62,596 nt of DNA from Clostridiaceae bacterium (GTDB taxonomy: Bacteria; Bacillota; Clostridia; Oscillospirales; Acutalibacteraceae), in contig JAEEYU010000008.1 in assembly GCA_016288315.1 (NCBI GenBank), forward strand, positions 1-62,596, written 5' to 3'. Positions within the stretch are counted from its first letter, which is position 1. Each line of letters begins with the position of its first letter. A model generated the notes under the pieces. That model had not been told where the DNA came from and did not search any database. It saw nothing but the letters and a program-made list of their open reading frames with translations. Of this stretch, positions 17,410 through 26,147 are shown in pieces. The translations under genes and the position numbers were made by a program.

Positions 17410-18159
17410 ATGGAATACATAAGAGTTACAAAAGACAATATTGAAAAAGAGCATATCTGCTGCGCGATTTCAAACAACAGCGACATTCAGGTTTCATCCA
17501 AGAAGGCATGGCTCAGCGACCGTTTTGACGACGGTCTGGTTTTTCTGAAAAGCGTTGAAAGAGGCAAATGCTTTATTGAATATATCCCCGCCGAAAACGC
17601 GTGGGTGCCTGTTGATGCGGACGGATATATGTATATTGACTGCCTGTGGGTATCGGGCTCGTTCAAGGGGCACGGTTACTCAAACGACCTGCTCGGCGAG
17701 TGTATAAAAGACAGCAGAGAAAAGGGCAGAACCGGCTTGTGTATTCTTTCATCGGCAAAGAAAAAGCCCTTCCTCGCCGACCCGAAATATCTTGACTATA
17801 AAGGTTTTGCGGTTTGCGACGAAGCTGACAACGGCATTCAGTTATGGTATATGCCGTTTGATAAAAAAGCGGAAAAGCCGCGGTTCAGACCTTGCGCGAA
17901 GCATCCGCATACAGACGGAAAGGGCTATGTTCTTTACTACACAAACCAGTGTCCGTTCAACGCGAAATATGTTCCGCTCGTTGAAAAGACCGCAAAGGAA
18001 AACGGCATAATGTTCAAAGCGATTCTTTTGGACAGCAAAGAAGCGGCGCAAAACGCGCCCACGCCGGTAACCACCTACGCGCTTTTCAAAGACGGAGAAT
18101 ACATTTCAAACGAGCAGATGAACGAGTCAAGATTTCTGAAACTTGTCGGTAAAAAATAA
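17410..18159 (+). CDS. GNAT acetyltransferase with YoaP-like C-terminal domain
   Basis: A 249-residue two-domain protein. Residues 1-150 form a GNAT fold with the acetyl-CoA loop in GSFKGHGYSNDLLGECI. The C-terminal part (about 175-249) resembles the YoaP domain found in Bacillus YoaP: GYVLYYTNQCPFNAKYVP with a single Cys, then VTTYALFKDGEYIS and NEQMNESRFLKL. The role of the YoaP domain is unknown; its thioredoxin-like look is only an impression. The ATG at 17410 is chosen because the protein begins there like its family; its ribosome site (GGAAAGA) is modest. Confidence 0.75.
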   Translation: MEYIRVTKDNIEKEHICCAISNNSDIQVSSKKAWLSDRFDDGLVFLKSVERGKCFIEYIPAENAWVPVDADGYMYIDCLWVSGSFKGHGYSNDLLGECIKDSREKGRTGLCILSSAKKKPFLADPKYLDYKGFAVCDEADNGIQLWYMPFDKKAEKPRFRPCAKHPHTDGKGYVLYYTNQCPFNAKYVPLVEKTAKENGIMFKAILLDSKEAAQNAPTPVTTYALFKDGEYISNEQMNESRFLKLVGKK

Positions 18160-18160
18160 A

Positions 18161-18868
18161 ATGAAACTTCTGAAATTTATTATTCCGATTATTATTGTAA
18201 TCGCCCTTATATGTTCAGGCGCTGTTTATGTCAACGATTATTACTGCGCGGATTCAGTTGCTGTTGAAGCGCTTGAATCCGACGGCAGCGTCGCTGTTAT
18301 ACAGGAGTCATTCGGCTGGTATTTTGACGGTCCGTCCAATGAAAACACCCTGATTTTCTACCCCGGCGGCAAGGTTGAAGAAACGGCTTACGCACCGTTA
18401 CTTCATTCCATTGCGGCTGAGGGTGTGGATGTCTTTCTTGTCAGAATGCCTGCACGGCTTGCGTTTTTCGGTATCGACAAAGCAAAGGACATAATCGCCG
18501 GCTTCAATTACAGCCGTTGGTATATCGGCGGCCATTCATTAGGCGGAGTTGCCGCCTCCTGTGCTGCCGCAAAGGCAGACTTTGACGGGCTTATTCTGCT
18601 TGCCTCATACTCAACAAAGGACCTGCCCGACGACCTTGACACACTTCTTGTTTACGGCTCACTTGACGGAGTCCTGAACTTCAGCAATTATAAAAAGAAC
18701 AAAAGCTGTCTCCCCGCCGGTTATACTGAATATGTGATAGACGGCGGAAACCATTCCGGCTTCGGCTCATACGGCAAACAAAAAAATGACGGAGAGGCAA
18801 AAATAACGCCCGCGGAACAAACGAAACAGACAGCGGAAATCATTCTGAATTTTATCGGGCAGAATTAA
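18161..18868 (+). CDS. Membrane-anchored alpha/beta hydrolase
   Basis: A 235-residue protein with an N-terminal hydrophobic anchor (about 5-24) and an extracytoplasmic alpha/beta hydrolase domain. The nucleophile elbow is GGHSLGG (Ser about 126), the acid is probably the Asp in LVYGSLDGV, and the catalytic His is about 198 in DGGNHSGFG. This set and the NTLIFYPGGKVEETAYAPL entry match the short alpha/beta hydrolase group (Abhydrolase_5-like). The substrate is unknown. The ATG sits one base after the previous stop. Confidence 0.78.
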   Translation: MKLLKFIIPIIIVIALICSGAVYVNDYYCADSVAVEALESDGSVAVIQESFGWYFDGPSNENTLIFYPGGKVEETAYAPLLHSIAAEGVDVFLVRMPARLAFFGIDKAKDIIAGFNYSRWYIGGHSLGGVAASCAAAKADFDGLILLASYSTKDLPDDLDTLLVYGSLDGVLNFSNYKKNKSCLPAGYTEYVIDGGNHSGFGSYGKQKNDGEAKITPAEQTKQTAEIILNFIGQN

Positions 18869-18884
18869 AAAAGAGGTTTTGCTT

Positions 18885-19310
18885 ATGTGGTCAATGCTTT
18901 ATCCCGTTCTCATAATAGTTTTTTCAAATATTCTTTATAATATCTGCACCAAATCCACGCCCAATGAGGTAAACGCCTTTGCAACGCTGAGCATTACTTA
19001 TCTTGTTGCCGCAGTTGTTTCGTTTGCAATCTTCTTTATCTCATCCAAAGGCAAAAGCATTCTGTCGGAACTCGGCAAAACAAACTGGACCGCTCTGGTT
19101 CTCGGCATCGTGATTATCGGTCTTGAACTCGGGTATATTGTTGCCTACCGTAACGGTTGGGCTATGAATACCGTCTCCGTCACGGCAAATATCACGCTTG
19201 CTGTCGCGCTGATTTTTGTTTCGGCTCTGTTTTACAAGGAATCAATTACGATAAGACAGGTTGCGGGTATTGTGCTGTGCGCAGGCGGACTAGTGCTGAT
19301 TAATATTTAA
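18885..19310 (+). CDS. Small EamA/DMT-type membrane protein
   Basis: A 141-residue protein with about five hydrophobic segments and the EamA-like ending AGIVLCAGGLVLINI. It corresponds to a single five-helix half of the drug/metabolite transporter fold, so it may work as a homodimer. AAGAGG precedes the ATG at 18885; the TTG at 18879 is rejected because it is too close to that site. The substrate is unknown. Confidence 0.72.
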   Translation: MWSMLYPVLIIVFSNILYNICTKSTPNEVNAFATLSITYLVAAVVSFAIFFISSKGKSILSELGKTNWTALVLGIVIIGLELGYIVAYRNGWAMNTVSVTANITLAVALIFVSALFYKESITIRQVAGIVLCAGGLVLINI

Positions 19311-19328
19311 AAGAATCTCACAAAAAAA

Positions 19329-19349
19329 CACTCCGGCAAAACCGGAGTG
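19329..19349 (+). terminator. Terminator of the plus-strand accessory run
   Basis: CACTCCGG (19329-19336) pairs with CCGGAGTG (19342-19349) over a CAAAA loop, 18 bp after the EamA-like stop. The 3' tract AATAATTTGAT is only weakly T-rich. The A-run on its left would make it work better for minus-strand transcripts. Confidence 0.6.
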
Positions 19350-19368
19350 AATAATTTGATAATCAGAA

Positions 19369-19391
19369 GGGCAGAGGCAAAAACTCTGCCC
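19369..19391 (-). terminator. Terminator after the MFS gene (minus strand)
   Basis: GGGCAGAG (19369-19376) pairs with CTCTGCCC (19384-19391). It touches the stop of the minus-strand MFS gene and forms a convergent pair with the hairpin at 19329. Confidence 0.65.
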
Positions 19392-20579
19392 TTAATTTTC
19401 AGCTTTTTTTCGCTTTGAAGCAAGCGAGCCGATAACAATCAGAACAGGAAAAACTATTGCGGCAAGAAGCCCTGCCTTGAGGTTGTCACCTGCCGCCTCC
19501 GAAACAAAACCGACGAGAGTAGGTCCCGAGGAGCAGCCGAGATCGCCTGCAAGCGCCATAAATGCGAACATCGCCGTTCCTGCTCCCTTGATTTCAGATG
19601 CCGCCAGACTGAATGTGCCCGGCCAGAAAATGCCTACCGAGAAGCCGCATATACCGCAGCCGACAAGCCCTGCCGCAGGGCTTTTTGTAAGTGAGGCAAT
19701 AAGGTATGAGACAATGCAGAGCAGGGCGCACAGCATCATCGCTTTTCTCAGAGCAAGCTTTTCGCTGAACTTACCGTAAAGAACCCTCGCCGTTCCCATA
19801 AGAACGGCAAATGTGCATGGTCCGGCAAGATCGCCCACTGTTTTTGAAACGCCGAGTGCCGATTCAGCAAAGGCGGAAGCCCACTGGCTCATCGCCTGCT
19901 CCGATGCTCCTGCGCAGACCATAAGCAGCATAAACAGCCAGAAAAGCTTGTTTGCAAACAGTTTTTTGACGGGTATGGGCTCTTTGTCCTGCGTTATCGA
20001 ATAAAGCGGAACCAGCGAAAAATAAAAAACATTTATAAGGGGAATTGCCGCCCACAGTGCTGCCATAATGCGCCAGTGCCCTATGCCGGCGAACCTGAAA
20101 AACAGAGTTGAAATAACAACAACGCCGACATGACCCCAGCAGTAAAACGAGTGAAGCAGGCTCATAGCCGCCTCTTTTTTTTCGGTCGGGCACGCTTCAA
20201 CAATCGGACTTATCAGCACCTCGAGAAGTCCTCCGCCCACAGCGTAAAGCACTACGCATATAAGAATGCCCGCATAGCTGTTTTTCATACCCGTCGGCAA
20301 AACGGAAAGCCCCGCAAGACCCGCCGCAGAAAGAATGTGAGCGAGAATGACGGCAGGTCTGTATCCGATTTTGTCAATGAATTTTGCCGAGATGAAATCG
20401 ACCGCCAGCTGAACGGCGAAGTTTACTGTGGTAATCAGGGCGATTTTGTCAAGCGATAAGCCGAACTGCCTTGAAAAAGTGATGAAGAGCAGGGGCACAA
20501 AGTTGTTGACAACCGCCTGTGTTATGTAGCCGACATAGCTTGCATAAATTGTATGGTTGTAGTTGTTTTTGATGTTCAT
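19392..20579 (-). CDS. MFS transporter, partner of the sulfatase
   Basis: A 395-residue major facilitator protein with twelve predicted membrane segments. The loop-2-type block SAKFIDKIGYRPAV and a repeated half at ARVLYGKFSEKLALRKAM fit the MFS fold. It lies 4 bp downstream of the sulfatase on the same transcript, and the sulfatase has no export signal. The likely role is therefore uptake of the sulfated compound or export of its product; this is inference from context. There is no substrate-specific motif. Confidence 0.85.
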   Translation of the reverse strand: MNIKNNYNHTIYASYVGYITQAVVNNFVPLLFITFSRQFGLSLDKIALITTVNFAVQLAVDFISAKFIDKIGYRPAVILAHILSAAGLAGLSVLPTGMKNSYAGILICVVLYAVGGGLLEVLISPIVEACPTEKKEAAMSLLHSFYCWGHVGVVVISTLFFRFAGIGHWRIMAALWAAIPLINVFYFSLVPLYSITQDKEPIPVKKLFANKLFWLFMLLMVCAGASEQAMSQWASAFAESALGVSKTVGDLAGPCTFAVLMGTARVLYGKFSEKLALRKAMMLCALLCIVSYLIASLTKSPAAGLVGCGICGFSVGIFWPGTFSLAASEIKGAGTAMFAFMALAGDLGCSSGPTLVGFVSEAAGDNLKAGLLAAIVFPVLIVIGSLASKRKKAEN

Positions 20580-20583
20580 TATG

Positions 20584-21921
20584 TTATGTCAGTGCGTAAT
20601 TTGCCGCAAAATCACGCTCCCACGTTTCCTCAATTCCTTTTCGCCAGTTCAGTGCGGCTTCTTTTAATTCTTTGCAGAGTTCGGGCATTTCATCGGCAAG
20701 GTTGTTCTTCTCACCGGGGTCGGAACTCAGGTCTGAAAGGAACATCTCCGCTCTGGGTGCCTCGCTTTCAACAACTCTGCCGTTAAGCACGAGCTTGTAG
20801 TTGCCTTTGCGGACTGCGGTCTGTCCCTCCATCTCCCAGAAGAGCATTTCGTGAGTGTTCTCCGCCTCTCCTTTTAGATATGCAAAGATGCTTTCGCCGT
20901 CAAGGTCATAGTCATCGGGATTGCCGCCGCATGCCTCAAGAACGGTCGGGAATATATCTGTCGAAATATGCGGAGCGTCCGAGATGCGGTGCGGGAACCT
21001 GCCGCCCATACTGATTATTGCGGGCACGCGGATTCCGCCCTCAAACAGACTGAATTTATGCCCAGTGAAGGCGCCTGCCGAGCTGCCGTAATAGAAATCC
21101 TCCGTGCCGTCAAGCCAGTTCCTGCTCTCACGTGAAGGACCGTTGTCGCTCTGATAATAAATAATTGTGTTTTCCGTAAGCCCCAGCTTGTCAAGGGCGG
21201 CTGTTATTTCGCCGACACCGTCGTCAACGGCACTGAGCATTGCCGCCATAATGCGCCTGTCCCACGGCAGTCCGGGGAAGCGGTCAAGATATTTTTGCGG
21301 CGCATGCATGGGGTAGTGCGGAGCGTTGTATGCAACATAAAGAAAGAACGGTTCATCCCTGTGCCTTTTGATGAAATCAACACTTTTTTTCGTTATTCTT
21401 TCGGTAAGATACTCTCCGTTAGCGTAAACTTCCTTTTCATTTTCCCACAAATCGTGCGTGGGGTTGCAGCCGCCGTCACTCATACCGTAATAAAAGATGT
21501 GTGAGTAATAGTCCAGGCAACCCGCAAGAAAGCCGCTGAACTCGTCAAAGCCGTTTGCGTTCGGACGGCACTCCTTTTTGAGGCCGAGATGCCACTTGCC
21601 CGAGATGCCCGTTGCATAGCCGAGTTTTTTAAGCGCAGTTGCAATGGTGGGAACGGCGGGTGTAAGTCCGCTTGCCCTTCTGTGACCTGCAAGAATTGCA
21701 CGCACCCCTGCGTTGCCGGGGTATCTGCCCGTAAGCAGAGCCGCTCTCGAAGGGGAGCACACAGGTGAGGCGGCATACATAGATGTAAACTTAACGCCGT
21801 TTTCAGCCAGAGAGTCAATGTTTGGGGTTTTAAGATCATTTGAACCCATACAGCCGAGGTCGGCATATCCCTGGTCGTCGGTCATAATCATAATCACATT
21901 AGGTTTTGACAGATTTATCAT
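20584..21921 (-). CDS. Sulfatase (type I, Cys-type), probably cytoplasmic
   Basis: A 445-residue arylsulfatase-family enzyme that hydrolyses sulfate esters. The signature is C55-S-P-S-R59 followed by AALLTGRYPG; Cys55 must be oxidised to formylglycine. Metal ligands Asp15-Asp16 are in MIMTDDQGYADLGCMG, and further ligand blocks include YQSDNGPS. The N-terminus MINLSKPNVI has no signal peptide, unlike many gut sulfatases. The maturase is divergently encoded 70 bp away and an MFS gene follows, so import, desulfation and activation genes are together. The natural substrate (sulfated glycan fragment, steroid or phenol) is not known. Confidence 0.92.
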   Translation of the reverse strand: MINLSKPNVIMIMTDDQGYADLGCMGSNDLKTPNIDSLAENGVKFTSMYAASPVCSPSRAALLTGRYPGNAGVRAILAGHRRASGLTPAVPTIATALKKLGYATGISGKWHLGLKKECRPNANGFDEFSGFLAGCLDYYSHIFYYGMSDGGCNPTHDLWENEKEVYANGEYLTERITKKSVDFIKRHRDEPFFLYVAYNAPHYPMHAPQKYLDRFPGLPWDRRIMAAMLSAVDDGVGEITAALDKLGLTENTIIYYQSDNGPSRESRNWLDGTEDFYYGSSAGAFTGHKFSLFEGGIRVPAIISMGGRFPHRISDAPHISTDIFPTVLEACGGNPDDYDLDGESIFAYLKGEAENTHEMLFWEMEGQTAVRKGNYKLVLNGRVVESEAPRAEMFLSDLSSDPGEKNNLADEMPELCKELKEAALNWRKGIEETWERDFAANYALT

Positions 21922-21948
21922 CCTTTCCCTTGCAATTATTTTTCTTTT

Positions 21949-21976
21949 ATTATACTATCAACATAAATAAAGTCAA
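21949..21976 (-). promoter_or_regulatory. SigA-like promoter of the sulfatase-MFS transcript
   Basis: On the minus strand TTGACT (21971-21976), a 16-bp spacer and TATAAT (21949-21954) face the sulfatase ATG. This 69-bp gap must also hold the plus-strand promoter of the maturase; only a poorer candidate (TTGCAA, 15 bp, TATACT) is seen there. Confidence 0.75.
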
Positions 21977-21990
21977 CGGGGAACAATGCT

Positions 21991-23049
21991 ATGAAAAACC
22001 TTGTTTTGCTCATAAAGCCCGCTGCAGGGCTCTGTAATATGAATTGCGGCTATTGTTTTTATAAATCGGCAAGCGAAGGCAGAGAAAACAGAATAATGCA
22101 GGAAGGCACGGTCGATATGCTGATTGAGCGCATAAAGGAGTTTGCGCCCTCATCGCTCTCGGTTATGTTTCAGGGCGGAGAGCCGACGCTTGCGAGGCTT
22201 GAATTTTTTGAGAGATTTACCGAAAAAGTCAGCAAAAACATATCTGCCCCCGTTTCGTTTTCCCTGCAGACAAACGGGCTGCTGGTTGACGACGCTTTCA
22301 GCCGTTTTTTTAAAAAAAACAGTTTTCTTCTCGGTGTGTCTCTTGACGGCAACCGCAGAACAAATGACAGATACCGTCTTGACAAAAACGGCGGCGGTGT
22401 TCTGCCTCAGATTCTCAACTCAATTTCAATTCTGAAAAAACACGAGGTTGATTTCAATATTCTCAGTGTAATTGACAATGAAAATGCTGCCGATGCCGAA
22501 AACACCTACACCTATTTCAAAAAACACGGCTTCGGTTTTCTTCAGTTCATCCCCTATATTGATGAAGGCAACGGCATTTCTCTGTCGGATGAAAAATATG
22601 GGGAGTTCCTCAGGAAAATCTTTGACCTCTGGTATGAAGATTACATAAACGGCAGGTATATTTCAATAAGGCACATAGACAATTACATAAATATTTTGCT
22701 CGGCAGACCGCCGGAAAGCTGTGCCATGTGCGGCACCTGCGGGCACTACTTTGTAATTGAGGCAAACGGCGACATCTATCCCTGCGATTTCTACTGCCGC
22801 AATGAGTTTAAAACAGGCACCGTTTTTGACAATAATCCGTTTGAGATTAATGCAAAGCACCGGGAGTTTATTGAAGAATCATTTGTGATTCACCCGCACT
22901 GCAAGAGCTGCAAATATTACATTCTGTGCCGGGGCGGCTGCAAGCGGGACCGCATTAACGGTTTTTCTCAAAACAAATATTGCAAAGCATATTACGGCTT
23001 TTTTGAATATGCCGGAGAGCGGATGAAACTCATCGCACAAAATCTTTAA
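21991..23049 (+). CDS. Anaerobic sulfatase-maturating enzyme (radical SAM, SPASM)
   Basis: A 352-residue radical SAM enzyme that turns the active-site Cys or Ser of a sulfatase into formylglycine without oxygen. The SAM cluster Cys are C15, C19 and C22 in LCNMNCGYCFYK. The FQGGEPTLA block binds SAM. The C-terminal SPASM region carries the other Cys: CAMCGTCGHYFVIEANGDIYPCDFYC and later HCKSCKYYILCRGGCKRDR. The length fits anSME. It diverges from a CSPSR sulfatase, its obvious client. A GGGGA site precedes the ATG. Confidence 0.94.
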   Translation: MKNLVLLIKPAAGLCNMNCGYCFYKSASEGRENRIMQEGTVDMLIERIKEFAPSSLSVMFQGGEPTLARLEFFERFTEKVSKNISAPVSFSLQTNGLLVDDAFSRFFKKNSFLLGVSLDGNRRTNDRYRLDKNGGGVLPQILNSISILKKHEVDFNILSVIDNENAADAENTYTYFKKHGFGFLQFIPYIDEGNGISLSDEKYGEFLRKIFDLWYEDYINGRYISIRHIDNYINILLGRPPESCAMCGTCGHYFVIEANGDIYPCDFYCRNEFKTGTVFDNNPFEINAKHREFIEESFVIHPHCKSCKYYILCRGGCKRDRINGFSQNKYCKAYYGFFEYAGERMKLIAQNL

Positions 23050-23057
23050 TAAAAATC

Positions 23058-23087
23058 AAGCCGCAGAGCAATTCGGCTCCGCGGCTT
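23058..23087. terminator. Convergent terminator hairpin
   Basis: AAGCCGC (23058-23064) pairs with GCGGCTT (23081-23087), extended by GAGC/GCTC inside. It lies between the stop of the maturase and the stop of the MATE gene and can serve both strands. Confidence 0.7.
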
Positions 23088-23092
23088 TACTG

Positions 23093-24523
23093 TTACTGCT
23101 GTGCTGTCTGCACCGGTTCTTCCCGGTCCGTGCTGACTATATTGTTTATCCAGATTCCTTTTTTGACAAGCACTACACCTATTATGCATTTGAGCCATTC
23201 CGCCATCTGAAGAAATGCAAAAATCCAGATAACGTAAAGGTCGGTGTATCGGCTGAGCACAAAGGCAAGCGGCACGCTGACAACCCACATAAAAAAGCTG
23301 TCAAACAGGAAGGTGATAAATGTTTTGCCACCCGAACGAAGAGTGAAATAAGTAGCGTGCAGCAGACCTATCTGCGGTGTGAAAACCGCCTGAGCCATAA
23401 GAAAATGAGTCGCTATCTGCCTTGCCTGTGCATTTGTGTTGTAAATCAGCGGGAAAAGTGACGAGGTTGCAAATATAACTATTCCCACACAGGTTGCAAT
23501 AAAGACAGAAAACGTGATGATTTTTGTGGCTTCATCCTTTGCTCTTTTCAGTTTGCCTGCACCCAGACTGTGCCCGACTATTATCGCTATGGCATCGCCC
23601 ATAGCAAAGAAGACAACATTGAAAACATTGCTTACCGTCGATGCTATGTTGTTGCCCGCCACAACGTTGAGCCCTCTTGTTGAGTAGCTCTGTGCGAGCA
23701 TTGCCATACCCGCCGACCACAGCGCCTCATTTATAAGCAGGGGCAGACCCGTAACAAACAGCTTTCTGACAATGTCAAACGGCACAAAAAGAGTTTTGTA
23801 AATGCCCGACATATAAGGGCATTCTTTTTTGTGTGTATGCGCCCATACAACCACTATTCCCATTTCACAAAAACGCGAAAGCACGGTTGCATAGGCAGCT
23901 CCGCGCACACCGAGAACGGGGAAGAACAGGTGACCGTATATCAGCAGGTAATTAAAAACAAGATTTACAACGACCGCAACAAGACCCGCTCTCATGGGAA
24001 CAACGGTTTCGCCGCACTCGCGAAGAGTGTTTGAATAAATTTGCACAACTGCGAATGCGGGCAGCCCCCACAAGGATATTTTCAGGTAGCTCATAGCATA
24101 GCCGAGAGCGGCTTCAAGGTCGCCGCCGTCGTTGCTTCCGTTGAGATATAGCTGAATCAGCCTGTCACCGAAGAAGGTGAAAACAATTATTGCGCCTGCG
24201 GTGAGAATTCCTGCAAGCCAGATTTTGTAACGAAAGGTTCTGCGCACGCCCTCGTCGTTTTTCGCTCCGAAAAACTGGGCGGTGAAAATACCTGCGCCGG
24301 CAAGACCGCCGAAAATACAGAGATAAAACACGAACAGAAGCTGGTTGACTATTGCTACGCCGCTCATCTGCTCCGTGCCGGTGCGCCCGACCATTATATT
24401 GTCAAGAAGACTGACAAAGTTGGTTATTCCCGTCTGCACCATAATAGGCACCGCTATTCTGAGAACACGGCTGTAAAAACTCCTGTCGCCTATAAACTTT
24501 TTATAAAACTTTGTTTCGCTCAT
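23093..24523 (-). CDS. MATE-family efflux transporter
   Basis: A 476-residue membrane protein with twelve predicted segments and the MATE hallmarks near the start of each half: IMVQTGITNFVSLLDNIMVGRTGTEQMSGVAI-type (DinF/NorM-like) and the repeat-half GNNIASTVSNVFNVVFFAMGDAIAIIVGHSLGAG. Such carriers expel cationic drugs or metabolites using Na+ or H+. It is a single gene, with 21 bp to the upstream lipoprotein stop; the two may share a transcript. Confidence 0.92.
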   Translation of the reverse strand: MSETKFYKKFIGDRSFYSRVLRIAVPIMVQTGITNFVSLLDNIMVGRTGTEQMSGVAIVNQLLFVFYLCIFGGLAGAGIFTAQFFGAKNDEGVRRTFRYKIWLAGILTAGAIIVFTFFGDRLIQLYLNGSNDGGDLEAALGYAMSYLKISLWGLPAFAVVQIYSNTLRECGETVVPMRAGLVAVVVNLVFNYLLIYGHLFFPVLGVRGAAYATVLSRFCEMGIVVVWAHTHKKECPYMSGIYKTLFVPFDIVRKLFVTGLPLLINEALWSAGMAMLAQSYSTRGLNVVAGNNIASTVSNVFNVVFFAMGDAIAIIVGHSLGAGKLKRAKDEATKIITFSVFIATCVGIVIFATSSLFPLIYNTNAQARQIATHFLMAQAVFTPQIGLLHATYFTLRSGGKTFITFLFDSFFMWVVSVPLAFVLSRYTDLYVIWIFAFLQMAEWLKCIIGVVLVKKGIWINNIVSTDREEPVQTAQQ

Positions 24524-24544
24524 CTGAAGAACCGCCGGAAATAA

Positions 24545-25369
24545 TTATTTGAGATAAGGCGCAACCGTTGACTCCCAGTCACTGTAGGATTTGGCTCCGA
24601 TAATCGGCTCGCCTGTAAGAATATTGCCCTGCCCGTCAACAATAATCGTTGTGGGCACATAGTCCGTGTCAAATGCATTGAACTCAAACGATTTTCTGAT
24701 TATCGGGTAGGTTATTCCGTTGCTTTCAACTGTAGATTTTGCGTTCTCCTCAGTGCTGTAAACGCCGACAACCAGAAGCCCCCTGCTTTTGTAATTGTCA
24801 TAGAGTTTCTGCAGGTCAGGCATCTCACGCACGCAGGGACCGCACCACGGCTCCCACATATTGAAAATGATGACTTTACTGCCCGAATAGGTTGACATTG
24901 AAACGGGGCTGCCGTTTATATCGGTGGTTGAAAACGACAGTTTTGCGCCGGAGGGCGAAAGCTGCGCAGGGGCTGTAGTTGTGGCTGTGGTCGTAATAAT
25001 ATCATTTACCGCAGAAATAATTGAACTGATTGCGGACTTTGTTGTGGTGGTTGTTCTGTTCTGCTTTGTTGTGCCGCGTGTTGTTTTTTCTCCCGCTTTT
25101 TTTGAAACCGTCGTTTTTTCCTTGGCAGTTGTTTTTGATGCTGCGGTTATTTCTTTAACTGTTGTTGTTTCTTCTCCTTCAACCGGCTGTGTAACTGTTG
25201 CTGTTTCTTCGGCTGTTGTTTCTTTTTGCTCCGAAGTTTCTGACTGCGTTGCTGCCTGAGTTGTTTCGGTCTGCAGGGTTGTTTCATCAGCAGTTTCGCG
25301 GGTCCTCAGCGAACATCCGCACATCATAAGCAAAGTCGCAACTAAAATGACTGCCGTTAATCTTTTCAT
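24545..25369 (-). CDS. TlpA-like thioredoxin-fold lipoprotein with Thr-rich stalk
   Basis: A 274-residue exported protein. The N-terminus is a lipoprotein signal with Cys19 (in MMCGCS) as the likely lipidation site. Residues about 22-135 are a low-complexity Thr/Glu/Lys/Ala stalk. The rest is a TlpA/ResA-type thioredoxin domain with FNMWEPWCGPCVREMP; the redox pair is Cys176 and Cys179. Proteins of this type reduce disulfides or heme-binding Cys outside the membrane. No cytochrome maturation genes are nearby, so its partner is unknown; a CcdA-type electron donor would have to be elsewhere. Confidence 0.88.
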   Translation of the reverse strand: MKRLTAVILVATLLMMCGCSLRTRETADETTLQTETTQAATQSETSEQKETTAEETATVTQPVEGEETTTVKEITAASKTTAKEKTTVSKKAGEKTTRGTTKQNRTTTTTKSAISSIISAVNDIITTTATTTAPAQLSPSGAKLSFSTTDINGSPVSMSTYSGSKVIIFNMWEPWCGPCVREMPDLQKLYDNYKSRGLLVVGVYSTEENAKSTVESNGITYPIIRKSFEFNAFDTDYVPTTIIVDGQGNILTGEPIIGAKSYSDWESTVAPYLK

Positions 25370-25389
25370 AATAATACCGCCTTACTTTT

Positions 25390-26016
25390 TTATTCCTCTT
25401 CCTTCTCATACGGGAATGTGCTGAAAACTTCGATTTTGCGGTCGGTCATCCACATTCTTGCATCAATGCGCACAACATAACCTCTGCCGCAATCGCATCT
25501 CCACTTGTTAGCGGCAAGCTCGGGAATTCCGTATGCCTCAAGAATCGCCATAATTACACCGCCGTGGGTGATTATCGCCGTGCTTTCGGTGCCTGCTCTG
25601 AGGATGCCGTCAACAATCTTTTCAAAGGCGAGGCATACTCTTGCGGAGAATCTGTCGGAACTTTCACCATACTGCGGAACGGCGTCAGGGTCGCCGGCAA
25701 GCCAGCGCACAAAGGTGTCATTATCTTTGAGCTCATCGGCGGTCTTGTTCTCAAATTCGCCGAAATTGCATTCGGATAATCCGTCTATTGTCAGTGCCTC
25801 TTTTGAAGGGTAGAGTATTTCAGCCGTTTGCAAGCATCTTCTGAGCGGACTTGAAATCACCGCCTCAACCCAGGGATAAACCGAGTTTTCGCTCAGTTCC
25901 TCGAGTTCGGCTCTGCCCTCGTCGCTCAGGTCAACGTCGGTGTGACCGATGTATTTGCCCTGTGCGTTCTCTTTAATCATACCGTGGCGGATAAGATAAA
26001 TGTTGTAAGCTTTCAT
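25390..26016 (-). CDS. Histidine phosphatase (phosphoglycerate mutase-like)
   Basis: A 208-residue cytoplasmic enzyme of the histidine phosphatase branch. The phospho-His is His11 in YLIRHGMIKENAQGKYIGHTD. Other active-site parts are SSPLRRCLQTA and the second His in IITHGGVIMAIL. Members include cobalamin alpha-ribazole phosphatases (CobC), sugar phosphatases and broad phosphatases; no cobalamin genes are near, so the substrate is open. GGTGA precedes the ATG. The upstream gap holds the divergent XRE promoter. Confidence 0.88.
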   Translation of the reverse strand: MKAYNIYLIRHGMIKENAQGKYIGHTDVDLSDEGRAELEELSENSVYPWVEAVISSPLRRCLQTAEILYPSKEALTIDGLSECNFGEFENKTADELKDNDTFVRWLAGDPDAVPQYGESSDRFSARVCLAFEKIVDGILRAGTESTAIITHGGVIMAILEAYGIPELAANKWRCDCGRGYVVRIDARMWMTDRKIEVFSTFPYEKEEE

Positions 26017-26067
26017 ATTTTCACCATTATCAATAAAATAATATTTAATATTCGGTCAATTTAACTA

Positions 26068-26096
26068 TATACAAATTGTATTATCGGGTTTATAAT
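26068..26096 (+). promoter_or_regulatory. Promoter of the XRE-type regulator
   Basis: TATACA (26068-26073), a 17-bp spacer and TATAAT (26091-26096) would start transcription near 26103. Confidence 0.5.
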
Positions 26097-26105
26097 TATG
26101 TTCCG

Positions 26106-26117
26106 CTGTATATACAG
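26106..26117. promoter_or_regulatory. Perfect 12-bp palindrome, candidate operator
   Basis: CTGTATATACAG lies at the expected transcription start of the XRE-type gene and 31 bp before its start codon. A site here would block the promoter, consistent with autorepression by the regulator. This is inference from position and symmetry. Confidence 0.5.
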
Positions 26118-26147
26118 TCAGTATAAAAATCGAACGGAGGTTCCGTT

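Noticed and set aside
24924-25259. A Val/Ser-rich open frame opposite the TlpA-like stalk
   Set aside because: It is only the complement of the Thr-rich repeat coding the stalk. The same holds for 27148-27504 opposite the CAP-like stalk.
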